52,287 bases of DNA from assembly GCA_900468625.1 (NCBI GenBank), contig UBUL01000028.1, forward strand, positions 1 through 52,287, read 5' to 3'. Numbering within the stretch: the stretch's first letter is position 1; each line of letters opens with the position of its first letter. A program made the position numbers and the translations under genes. Source of the stretch: Hyphomicrobiales bacterium. Lineage in GTDB: Bacteria > Pseudomonadota > Alphaproteobacteria > Rhizobiales > Rhizobiaceae. This document shows, one piece after another, positions 31,250-39,136 of this stretch. Below the pieces are notes generated by a model. It was given only the letters and a program-made list of their open reading frames with translations, had not been told where the DNA came from and searched no databases.

Positions 31250-34200
31250 ATGTCTCTCACGCTTGCTCAATGCCTCGATCGTCTGAAAATCCGCACCTCA
31301 GAGCTTGTTCATTGGCGCGACAGGCAAAGCCTGACAATCGACGGCTGGACCTTCGATGGCGAACCGATCGCCCATCATCAGGACTGGCCGCATCGCAAAG
31401 GAACGGTTCATTTCGCGGCCAAGGCAGCGGTTCCCCATGGCTGGCCTCTTGGGCAGGTCCGCCTGCAGCTTGATCTTGGCGGCGAGAGCCTGCTGACATT
31501 GTGTTATCCGAACGGAGGGACCGAGACGTTCGGGCTTGATCCCTATCACCAGGAGTTTCCGATCAAGGACAGGGAGATCTCGATTACCGCCGAGAGTGTC
31601 GCGCGCTTTCCTTTCGGCGAGCCGAACCGGGCGCCGAAGCTGAACAAGGCGCGGCTGATCTGGCTGGACGAACCGGTCCACCGGCTGCATCTCCTGTTGC
31701 AGCAGATCGGTGAGGCTGCCGATGTTCTCGAAGGTCATGAGGTCCTGCCGCATCTGATCGATGCAGCCGAACGGGCGCTGCGCGGCCTCGACTGGCCTTC
31801 GGACACATCAGCCTATATCTCGCGCACGTCAGCCGAGGCGATGCAGCAGAAGATCTGGGAACTGCCGGAGCTTCAGGACAATCCGGCCGGTCTCACCGAG
31901 GCGCAGAGCGCCTCGGCCGCCGCTGCCTATGATCGCCTGCTCGCCCAGCTGAAAGAGCTGCAGAAACGTTTTCCGCAAAATGGCGAATTGCTGCTGACCG
32001 GCCATGCCCATATCGATCTGGCATGGCTTTGGCCTTACGACGAAACGCGCCGCAAGATGCGGCGCACTTTCAATACCGCGCTTTCGCTGATGGAGCGCTC
32101 CGACGACTTTCGGTTCAATCAATCGACCGCCCAATATTATGCGCAGATGGAAGGAGATGATCCGGATCTGCTCGAGCGGATCAAGAAAAAGGTGGCCGAG
32201 GGCAAATGGGAAACCGTCGGCGGCATGTGGGTCGAGCCCGACACCAACATGCCGACAGGCGAAAGCCTTGTACGCCAGGTTCTTTATGGCCAGCGCTATT
32301 TCGAAAAGCATTTCGGCCTGCGCCATACCGTCTGCTGGCTACCCGACTGCTTCGGCTTTTCAGGCGCGCTGCCGCAGATCCTGCGGCTCGGAGGCATCGA
32401 CAGCTTCTTCACGATCAAGGTGAATTGGAGCGAGACCAATCATATTCCATCCGATCTGTTCTGGTGGAAGGGGCTCGACGGCAGCAAGGTGCTGACCCAT
32501 ACATTCGACAATCCCATGCAAGGCTATAACGGCTTCGTGCAGCCGGACTGCTTCGTGCCGACCTGGAAGAATTTCCGGGGCAAGACGCAGCACGACACAT
32601 CGTTGCTTGCCGTCGGCTATGGCGACGGCGGTGGCGGTGTCACGCCGGAAATGGTGGAGCGCGAGGTGCAGTTGCGCGATTTCCCGGCGATTCCGAAGGC
32701 GCGCTGGGGCACGGTAAAGGAATTTTACGAGAGGGCTCATCGCACTGCGGCGGAAAAGGAGCTGCCGGTTTGGGATGGTGAGATCTACCTTGAACTGCAC
32801 CGCGCGACGCTGACGACGCAAAGCGGCGTCAAGCGCAAGCACCGCCAGGCCGAGCGCGCCCTGATAACGGCGGAGACGCTTGCCTCGCTCGCCCATATGC
32901 TGGGTGCCGACAAGCCTCGAAGCCTCGAGGCGGATTGGCGTGTCGTGCTGAAGAACGAGTTCCACGATATCCTGCCTGGATCGAGCATCCGGGAAGTCTA
33001 TATCGACGCCGAGCGGGAACTTGACGGCGTGATCGGCAATGCCAGGGCGGAGCAGGCCAAGGCGCTCAAGGCATTGTCAGCCCATCTCCCTGCGGGTGCC
33101 GTCACGGACGCGCTTGTTGTCGTCAACCCCTCGCTTTCTGCGCGTCCGCTCAGCGCAACGCTGTCCGATGGTACGGTCCTGTCATCGGGAGATCTTGTCG
33201 CACCTCTTTCCGTCGCGGTCTTCGATCGCAGAGCACTTAGGCCAGCCGGCGGGCTCAAGGCCGATAGCCATCGCCTTGAGAACGAGCATCTGTCCGTCGT
33301 CATTGGCAAGGACGGGGCCGTGTCGAGCCTTGTTCACAAGGCGACCGGGCGGGAAGCGATCGAAGGGGCGGCCAATCAGCTCTGGGTCTATCCCGCCGAC
33401 AAGCCGCGCAACTGGGATGCCTGGGATGTTGATGCCGACTATGCCGAGAAAGGCGTTCGCCTGGATCAGCCCGAGAGCATCACCCTGGTCGAGGAGGGAC
33501 CGCATCGCGCCGCGATCCGTGTTGTCAATCGATATCGCAACTCGACCGTCACCCAGCTTTATGTTCTGACCGCCAACGCCCGCAGATTGGATATCGAGAC
33601 GACGCTCGATTGGCACGACCGGCGCACCCTGCTCAAAACCTTGAACCGGGTTGCCGTGCGGTCGCGCAGCGCGACTTTCGAATGCGCTTTCGGCGTCGTC
33701 GAGCGGCAAACCCACACCAACACCTCCTGGGAGCAGGCTATGTTCGAGGCAGCGGCGCACCGCTTCGTCGATCTCAGCGAGCCTGGCTTCGGCGTCGCCT
33801 TGCTCAACAATGCCAAATACGGTCATAGCGCTCGCGGCAACGTCATCGGCATGAGCCTCGTACGATCGCCGATCTATCCCGATCCGCTCGCAGACGAAGG
33901 CCGGCAAAGCTTCGCCTATGCGCTGATGCCGCATGAGGGCGCCTGGCATGAAGGCGGCGTTCTCTCGGAGGCGATCGATCTCAACCAGCCGCTCCTTGCC
34001 GCGGAGGCAAGCGGTCTGTCGGCAGGCACTTATGCGCCCGTCGGCGTCGAAGGCATACCGGTCGCCTTCTCAGGATTGAAACGGGCCGAGGAGGGCGAGG
34101 GTCTTGTCTTGCGGCTCTATGAGCCCGCCGGCCGACGCGGCCGCCTGTCTTTGACCCTGCCATCGGGATGGACGGCTTCGGAGCCGCTCAATCTTCTCGA

Positions 34201-34276
34201 AGAGCCGATCGAACGCACCGGCCCGGCCGACATCATGCCGTTCGAAATCCGTACATGGAAGCTGCGGCAAGCTTGA
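31250..34276 (+). CDS. GH38 alpha-mannosidase
   Basis: 1008 residues. The catalytic N-terminal domain contains GHAHIDLAWLWPYDETRRKMRRTF (about 251-274), giving the metal-binding His and Asp; WLPDCFGFSGALPQILRLGG (about 364-383), with the nucleophile Asp; then YGDGGGGVTPEMVE. A middle helical region and a large beta-sandwich C-terminal domain follow, as in class II GH38 enzymes. It hydrolyses alpha-mannosides with retention and a divalent ion (often Co or Zn). No signal peptide is seen, so it is probably cytosolic and acts on imported oligosaccharides. It stands alone between the EmrAB-like pair and a convergent homocysteine methyltransferase gene. Confidence 0.94.
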   Translation: MSLTLAQCLDRLKIRTSELVHWRDRQSLTIDGWTFDGEPIAHHQDWPHRKGTVHFAAKAAVPHGWPLGQVRLQLDLGGESLLTLCYPNGGTETFGLDPYHQEFPIKDREISITAESVARFPFGEPNRAPKLNKARLIWLDEPVHRLHLLLQQIGEAADVLEGHEVLPHLIDAAERALRGLDWPSDTSAYISRTSAEAMQQKIWELPELQDNPAGLTEAQSASAAAAYDRLLAQLKELQKRFPQNGELLLTGHAHIDLAWLWPYDETRRKMRRTFNTALSLMERSDDFRFNQSTAQYYAQMEGDDPDLLERIKKKVAEGKWETVGGMWVEPDTNMPTGESLVRQVLYGQRYFEKHFGLRHTVCWLPDCFGFSGALPQILRLGGIDSFFTIKVNWSETNHIPSDLFWWKGLDGSKVLTHTFDNPMQGYNGFVQPDCFVPTWKNFRGKTQHDTSLLAVGYGDGGGGVTPEMVEREVQLRDFPAIPKARWGTVKEFYERAHRTAAEKELPVWDGEIYLELHRATLTTQSGVKRKHRQAERALITAETLASLAHMLGADKPRSLEADWRVVLKNEFHDILPGSSIREVYIDAERELDGVIGNARAEQAKALKALSAHLPAGAVTDALVVVNPSLSARPLSATLSDGTVLSSGDLVAPLSVAVFDRRALRPAGGLKADSHRLENEHLSVVIGKDGAVSSLVHKATGREAIEGAANQLWVYPADKPRNWDAWDVDADYAEKGVRLDQPESITLVEEGPHRAAIRVVNRYRNSTVTQLYVLTANARRLDIETTLDWHDRRTLLKTLNRVAVRSRSATFECAFGVVERQTHTNTSWEQAMFEAAAHRFVDLSEPGFGVALLNNAKYGHSARGNVIGMSLVRSPIYPDPLADEGRQSFAYALMPHEGAWHEGGVLSEAIDLNQPLLAAEASGLSAGTYAPVGVEGIPVAFSGLKRAEEGEGLVLRLYEPAGRRGRLSLTLPSGWTASEPLNLLEEPIERTGPADIMPFEIRTWKLRQA

Positions 34277-34404
34277 TGCCCGATCGTGTCGGTCCATAGG
34301 TTCACATATAAGTGAAAGCGAATAGTTCGTCAGGCTTACGTTACTCGGGCGACTGAAAGGCCTTCGAAGCTGCCTTTGTGGTCGAGCTCCGAAGGCTTGG
34401 CATG

Positions 34405-35322
34405 TCAGAATGATGGATGCAGAAGCGTCCGCTTCAGGCGGTGAATATGTCCGGCACCGATCCCGCAGCAGCCGCCGACCATGGTTGCTCCGGCATCCAC
34501 CCATGAACAGGCGAAATGCGAATAGGCATCGTCGTTCAGATCGTCGCGGGTCGCATGAAGGCCCTCGTTGGCGGCGGATTCGCCTTGCTCCCCCTCGAAG
34601 GCATTTGCATAGACGCCGATCTCGAGATTGAAGCCGCCGCGCCTGATGACCGCAGCTGCGGTATCGACGGCTGCGCCCATGACTTCCGGTTTGCTGCAGT
34701 TGAACAAAAGCGCGTTCGCACCGGACGACGCGGCCCATTGCGCTGCGTCTTCGACCGCCTCGCCGGAGCGGAGCTTGGGAGAGGCGCCGCTTCTTTGAGC
34801 GGCATCATCCGCCAGCGTGAACGAGATCCAGAATGGCTTGCCGGTTTTTGCAATCGCGGTACGGACGGCCTGTCCTTCGGCGATCAGGCTGAGGGTTTCG
34901 CCGAGCCAGACATCGACGTATGGATCGAGGTTTTCGACCAGAACCGTGAGATAGTCCTGCACACGTGACGGATCGAAATTCTGCGGCTCGTAAGAGCCGA
35001 AGATCGGGGGCAGCGAACCCGCGACCAGGATTTTTCGATCCTTGCACGCATCGGCGGCTTCGCGCGCCAATTGTCCCGAGCGTGCGATCAGAGCGGCCCC
35101 TTCCTCCCAGAACCGCTCTTCGCCGATGTGGAAAGGCACGAGCGCATAGCTGTTCGTGGTAATGACGTCCGAGCCGGCGGTGATGAATTCGTCATGGACC
35201 TGACGGACGATCTCGGGCGAATTGATCAGCGCCAGCGCCGACCATTCCGGCTGCTTCAGCTCAGCGCCGAGGCGCAGCAGTTCGCGGCTCATGCCGCCGT
35301 CGAGGATCAAGAGTTTGCTCAT
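34405..35322 (-). CDS. Homocysteine S-methyltransferase, MmuM-like
   Basis: 305 residues. It opens LLILDGGMSRELLRLGAELK (typical LDGG start), followed by VHDEFITAGSDVITTNSYA (TN-S element) and the C-terminal VGGCCGIGAGHI, where two adjacent Cys and an upstream Cys (NCS) bind zinc. MmuM-type enzymes transfer methyl from S-methylmethionine to homocysteine, giving two methionines; other methyl donors are possible. It is the last gene of an operon with an ABC importer for polar amino acids (35385-38422), which suggests the importer brings its substrate. Confidence 0.9.
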   Translation of the reverse strand: MSKLLILDGGMSRELLRLGAELKQPEWSALALINSPEIVRQVHDEFITAGSDVITTNSYALVPFHIGEERFWEEGAALIARSGQLAREAADACKDRKILVAGSLPPIFGSYEPQNFDPSRVQDYLTVLVENLDPYVDVWLGETLSLIAEGQAVRTAIAKTGKPFWISFTLADDAAQRSGASPKLRSGEAVEDAAQWAASSGANALLFNCSKPEVMGAAVDTAAAVIRRGGFNLEIGVYANAFEGEQGESAANEGLHATRDDLNDDAYSHFACSWVDAGATMVGGCCGIGAGHIHRLKRTLLHPSF

Positions 35323-35384
35323 GAATGGGGTCTCCAGAATTGCTGGGGTCTGCGGGAGGTTTGGCCTCTCCTTCGTACCCGTGG

Positions 35385-36074
35385 TTAGCGCCGCACCGGC
35401 ACCTGCGCTTCCAGAAAACGGAAGCTTCGCGCGATGATGGCGGTGAGAATGAGATAGAAGACGGTGACGACGATCAGCGGCTCGTAGACCAGCAAGGTGT
35501 CCTGGCGAACTTTGGTGGCAACGGCGTAGAGATCCATCACGGTGACGGTGAAGGCGAGCGGTGTCGCCTTCAGCTGCATGACGATTTCGCCGCCGATCGT
35601 CGGGAGTGCGATGCGGATGGCGCGCGGCAGCCAGATGCGCCGCGTCAGCGTGAGGGGCCGCATGCCGAAGGCGCGGCCGGCTTCCAGCTCGCCTTTCGGG
35701 ACGGCGAGCAATGCGCCGCGCAAAACCTCCGCCTCATAGGCCGCATAGTTCAGCGTAAAGCTGACGACGGCAAAGAAGAAGCCTTCGCGCAGGATCGGCC
35801 AGAAGAAGCTCTGACGGATGCCCGGGATGACAGGCAGAAGAGAGCCGACGCCGTAATAGAGCAGCCAGAGCTGTATCAAGAGCGGCGTGCCCCGGAAGAA
35901 GGTGCAATAGCCGCGGGCAAGAGTTCGCAGGAGCGGGCCGCCGCTGACCTGGCAAAAGGCAAGGCCAATCGCGATGATGAAGCCGAAGATGACCGAAATC
36001 GCAAGCAGCGACAGCGTCTGCCAGGCGCCTGTCAACAGAAGCGGCCAATAGGATGATATCCACGAGAAGGTCAT
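35385..36074 (-). CDS. Polar amino-acid ABC transporter permease (HisM-type)
   Basis: 229 residues from ATG 36074, because GAGGAG lies seven bases before it; a GTG at 36089 overlaps the preceding gene and looks unlikely. Several transmembrane helices, with FFRGTPLLIQLWLLYYGVG typical of HisM/GlnP-type permeases. The cytoplasmic EAA loop is YEAEVLRGALLAVPKGELEAGRAFGM, which docks the ATPase. It is preceded by the sister permease (11-base gap) and followed by the methyltransferase. Confidence 0.93.
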   Translation of the reverse strand: MTFSWISSYWPLLLTGAWQTLSLLAISVIFGFIIAIGLAFCQVSGGPLLRTLARGYCTFFRGTPLLIQLWLLYYGVGSLLPVIPGIRQSFFWPILREGFFFAVVSFTLNYAAYEAEVLRGALLAVPKGELEAGRAFGMRPLTLTRRIWLPRAIRIALPTIGGEIVMQLKATPLAFTVTVMDLYAVATKVRQDTLLVYEPLIVVTVFYLILTAIIARSFRFLEAQVPVRR

Positions 36075-36085
36075 GTCAACACTCC

Positions 36086-36811
36086 TCACGCCGGCTTCGG
36101 TTGGCCGCGCCGCACACGCCGCTCCAACAGGTTGAAGAGGGCATTCGAAACGAGGGTGAGAGCGAGATAGATGAGGGCGGATGCCAGGAAAAAGATGAAA
36201 TAGTGCTTAGTGCTCGCGCCGGCGAGACGCGTGGCGAGAGCCAGTTCCTGATAGCCGACGACCGCGACGAGAGCGCTGTCCTTGGTGACCGACATCCAAA
36301 GATTGGCAAGGCCCGGCAAAGCGTTCGGCAGCAGGGCGGGCAGGATGATGCGGCGGAAACGCAGGCGCGGCCCCATGCCGAAAGCCTTTGCCGCCTCGAT
36401 CTGGCCGACGGGGATAGCCAGGATCGCGCCGCGCAACACTTCCGTCATGTAGGCGCCCTGCACGAAACCGAGCACAGCGACCGCGACCGCGAAGCCGTTC
36501 AGTTCGAAGGCCGGAAGATCGAGCATGGCGAGGAGTCGATTGAGGCCGTCCATTCCCGCATAATAGAGCCCGACGATCAGGATCAGCTCAGGAACGGCGC
36601 GGACGGCGGTCGTATAGAGTTCGAGCAGAAGCCGGAGCGGCCTGATGCCGGAAAGCTTGCCCAGTGCCCCGACCGTACCGAGCAGAAGGCCGATCAGAAA
36701 AGCGCCGGCGGAAATGGCGACCGTGGAGGCGGCCCCGGTCAAGAGGACCCCACCCCATCCAGGCGGATAGGGGGAGAGCAGGTCCAAAATGCCCTGTGGG
36801 GAGGTCGCCAT
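36086..36811 (-). CDS. Polar amino-acid ABC transporter permease (HisQ-type)
   Basis: 241 residues. The N terminus LTGAASTVAISAGAFLIGLLLG and the segment VRAVPELILIVGLYYAG match HisQ-type permeases. The EAA loop is YMTEVLRGAILAIPVGQIEAAKAFGMGP. It pairs with the other permease to form the transmembrane channel of a type I importer. The binding-protein gene ends 12 bases upstream. Confidence 0.93.
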   Translation of the reverse strand: MATSPQGILDLLSPYPPGWGGVLLTGAASTVAISAGAFLIGLLLGTVGALGKLSGIRPLRLLLELYTTAVRAVPELILIVGLYYAGMDGLNRLLAMLDLPAFELNGFAVAVAVLGFVQGAYMTEVLRGAILAIPVGQIEAAKAFGMGPRLRFRRIILPALLPNALPGLANLWMSVTKDSALVAVVGYQELALATRLAGASTKHYFIFFLASALIYLALTLVSNALFNLLERRVRRGQPKPA

Positions 36812-36823
36812 CGTCGCGATCGT

Positions 36824-37597
36824 TTACTTGGTGCCGTAGATATCGAAGCTGAAATACTTCTTGGTGATCTCATCGTACTTGCCGCTGGCGCGTACCGCGG
36901 CGATCGCCGCATTGAGCTTTGCCTTCAGCTCGGTGTCTTCCTTGCGCAAACCGCCGGAAACGCCAGCTCCGAGGATTTCCTTGTCGTCGGCGACATCACC
37001 CATCTTGGCGCAGCAATCCTTGCCGCCATCGCTCTTGAGGAAGGCGTCGAGCGCAAGTGAATCGCCAAAGACATAGTCGATGCGACCGGCGGCAAGATCC
37101 TGAAATGCCTCATCGAGCGTCTGGTAGGTCTTCTCGTCTGCGACCTTGGCAAAGTACTTCTTGTAATATTCCGACTGGATGGTCGACACCTGGATGCCGA
37201 TGGTCTTTCCCTTGACGTCGCCTGCCGTCGCGCCGGTCTTCTGGTCCTTCGGGCCGATCAGCGTGCTCGGCGTATTATAATATTTGTCGGTGAAATCGAT
37301 GACCTTCGAACGTTCGGCGGTATTCGACATCGATGACCAGATCACATCGAACTTCTTGCTCTGAAGCGCTGGGATGAGGCCGTCCCAGGAAAGCTCGACG
37401 ATCGAGCATTTCTCTTTCATCTGCTCGCAAACGGCGTCCATCATGTCGATTTCCCAGCCCTGCCATTTGCCGGAGGCATCCTTGGCGAAGAAGGGCGGAT
37501 AGGATTCGTTCATGATACCGAAACGAACCTCGGCCTGCGCCGTCATCGAAGAAAGCGCGAGGGCAAGCCCGGCGAATAAAGTGGAAACCAGTCTCAT
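36824..37597 (-). CDS. Polar amino-acid ABC transporter solute-binding protein
   Basis: 257 residues. The signal peptide MRLVSTLFAGLALALSSMTAQA is cleaved near residue 22. The family 3 pattern is clear: EVRFGIMNESYPPFFAKDASGKWQGWEIDMMDAVCEQM, then IVELSWDGLIPALQSKKFDVI and STIQSEYYKKYFAK (hinge and ligand lobes), ending with KYDEITKKYFSFDIYGTK. It is a periplasmic binding protein for a polar amino acid or related compound. It sits between ATPase and permease genes. Confidence 0.94.
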   Translation of the reverse strand: MRLVSTLFAGLALALSSMTAQAEVRFGIMNESYPPFFAKDASGKWQGWEIDMMDAVCEQMKEKCSIVELSWDGLIPALQSKKFDVIWSSMSNTAERSKVIDFTDKYYNTPSTLIGPKDQKTGATAGDVKGKTIGIQVSTIQSEYYKKYFAKVADEKTYQTLDEAFQDLAAGRIDYVFGDSLALDAFLKSDGGKDCCAKMGDVADDKEILGAGVSGGLRKEDTELKAKLNAAIAAVRASGKYDEITKKYFSFDIYGTK

Positions 37598-37642
37598 GTA
37601 AGGGGATTCTCCTAATGGTGTTGTCTGCGAATGGATTGAGGA

Positions 37643-38422
37643 TCAGGCCGGCAGCAGGCCGGTGAATTCACGGCAGCGGGTGCTGAGGGGAGCGTCGAAG
37701 ACCTGCGCGGGCGGCCCTTCCTCCTCGATGCGTCCCTGGTGCAAGAAAAGAACATGGTTGGAGACATCGCGGGCAAAACGCATCTCATGGGTGACCAGCA
37801 GCATGGTTCGGCCCTCTTCCGCGAGGTCCCGGATCACCTTGAGGACTTCGCCGACCAGTTCGGGATCGAGCGCTGACGTCGGCTCGTCGAAGAGCATCAC
37901 GGCCGGATCGATACAAAGCGCGCGGGCAATCGCTGCTCTTTGCTGCTGACCTCCCGACAGGAAGGCCGGATAGGCGTCGCGCTTGTCATAAAGCCCGACT
38001 TTATTGAGGAGAGCGTCAGCTTTCTCGATCGCCTCGCGACGAGGAATGCCGAGGACATGCACCGGCGCCTCGATGATATTTTCGAGAACGGTCATGTGTG
38101 CCCAGAGGTTGAAGCTCTGGAACACCATACCCAGCCCGCTGCGCATCCGTTCGATCTGCCGCCAGCTCTTCGGCTGCATCTGTCCTTGCCGTCCGCGCTT
38201 CAGGGCGACTTCTTCGCCGTTGACGACGATGCGTCCGCGATCGGGCATCTCAAGCAGGTTGATGCAGCGCAGAAACGTGCTTTTCCCGGAACCGGACGAG
38301 CCGATGATGGAAATCACGTCCCCTTGATTGGCAATGGTCGAAACGCCCTTGAGGACCTGATGTGACCCAAAACTCTTGTGGAGATCTTCCACGCAAAGAG
38401 CCTGGGAGGACAGCTCTGTCAT
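37643..38422 (-). CDS. Polar amino-acid ABC transporter ATP-binding protein (HisP-type)
   Basis: 259 residues from ATG 38422; the frame stays open far upstream, but that part lies opposite the lrp gene. Walker A is GSSGSGKST (residues about 37-45), the Q-loop region is VFQSFNLWAHMTVLENI, the signature is LSGGQQQR and Walker B is AVMLFDEPTSALDPE, followed by VTHE. It energises uptake through the two permeases. It is the first gene of the operon divergent from lrp, with the palindromic operator candidate between them. Confidence 0.93.
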   Translation of the reverse strand: MTELSSQALCVEDLHKSFGSHQVLKGVSTIANQGDVISIIGSSGSGKSTFLRCINLLEMPDRGRIVVNGEEVALKRGRQGQMQPKSWRQIERMRSGLGMVFQSFNLWAHMTVLENIIEAPVHVLGIPRREAIEKADALLNKVGLYDKRDAYPAFLSGGQQQRAAIARALCIDPAVMLFDEPTSALDPELVGEVLKVIRDLAEEGRTMLLVTHEMRFARDVSNHVLFLHQGRIEEEGPPAQVFDAPLSTRCREFTGLLPA

Positions 38423-38471
38423 ATATAATTCCGATGAAAAACAATTCGCGGAGAATATCGCGAAGAAGAGC

Positions 38472-38491
38472 GGAATTTGCGCGCAATTTCC
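38472..38491. promoter_or_regulatory. Near-perfect palindrome between importer operon and lrp gene
   Basis: GGAA-T-TTGCGCGCAA-T-TTCC (38472-38491) is a 20-bp palindrome with one mismatched pair, in the 172-base divergent region. A long AT-rich tract with TGCAT/TGCA repeats follows (38499-38545). This is the expected setting for an Lrp/AsnC site controlling both directions. Confidence 0.55.
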
Positions 38492-38594
38492 GATCATTTT
38501 GCATAAAAAAAGCAAAAATGTATTTCTTGTGCATCTTTTGTGATGGAATAGAGATATCGCCAGGGGATTTCGCCGGGCTGACAGAGGAGTGGCA

Positions 38595-39077
38595 ATGGAA
38601 AACCTCGATCGTTTTGATCGCGATATTCTCGATATCGTCCAACGCAATTGCCAGCTGACCGCCGAAGCGATCGCCGAGGAGGTCGGCCTTTCGACTTCAG
38701 CCGTACAGCGGCGCCTGAAACGGCTGCGCGAGGACGGTATCATCAAGGCGGAAATCGCGGTCGTCGACCGCAAGGCGACCGGCACGCCGATGGTGTTCAT
38801 CGTCGGCATGGAGATCGAGCGGGACAATTACGATGCGCTTGCGAAATTCCGCCTCTGGGCGGAAAAGCAGGATCACATCCAGCAGGTCTATTATGTCACG
38901 GGCGCCGTCGATCTCATTGCGATCGTCACCGCGCGCGATGTCGAGCACTATGACGATATCGCCGCCGTGATCATGGCGGAGAATCCCCAGATCCGGCGCA
39001 TGCACACGAATGTAGTATTGCGTGACGTCAAGCTTGGATTGTTCGTGCCGCTGGCAAACGGTGACGATGCGGGCTGA
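38595..39077 (+). CDS. Lrp/AsnC-family transcriptional regulator
   Basis: 160 residues from ATG 38595; GAGGAG precedes it, and a GTG two codons upstream is less likely. The HTH covers about residues 5-55 (LDRFDRDILDIVQRNCQLTAEAIAEEVGLSTSAVQRRLKRLREDGII). The RAM effector domain follows (VFIVGMEIERDNYDALAKF, YYVTGAVDLIAIVTARDVEHYD). Lrp-family proteins form oligomers and respond to amino acids. Its position divergent to the amino-acid importer and methyltransferase operon makes it the likely regulator of that operon. Confidence 0.93.
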   Translation: MENLDRFDRDILDIVQRNCQLTAEAIAEEVGLSTSAVQRRLKRLREDGIIKAEIAVVDRKATGTPMVFIVGMEIERDNYDALAKFRLWAEKQDHIQQVYYVTGAVDLIAIVTARDVEHYDDIAAVIMAENPQIRRMHTNVVLRDVKLGLFVPLANGDDAG

Positions 39078-39086
39078 TCGAGGCCG

Positions 39087-39124
39087 AGCGGCGGCGCCGA
39101 GGCTTCACCTTCGGCGCCGCCGCT
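39087..39124. terminator. Perfect 14-bp hairpin between convergent lrp and GH42 genes
   Basis: AGCGGCGGCGCCGA (39087-39100) pairs exactly with TCGGCGCCGCCGCT (39111-39124) over a 10-base loop. It lies between two convergent stops (39077 and 39137) with no gene in it. Without a T-run it is probably a bidirectional stem-terminator or a stabilising structure. Confidence 0.6.
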
Positions 39125-39136
39125 TGACGAACCGTG

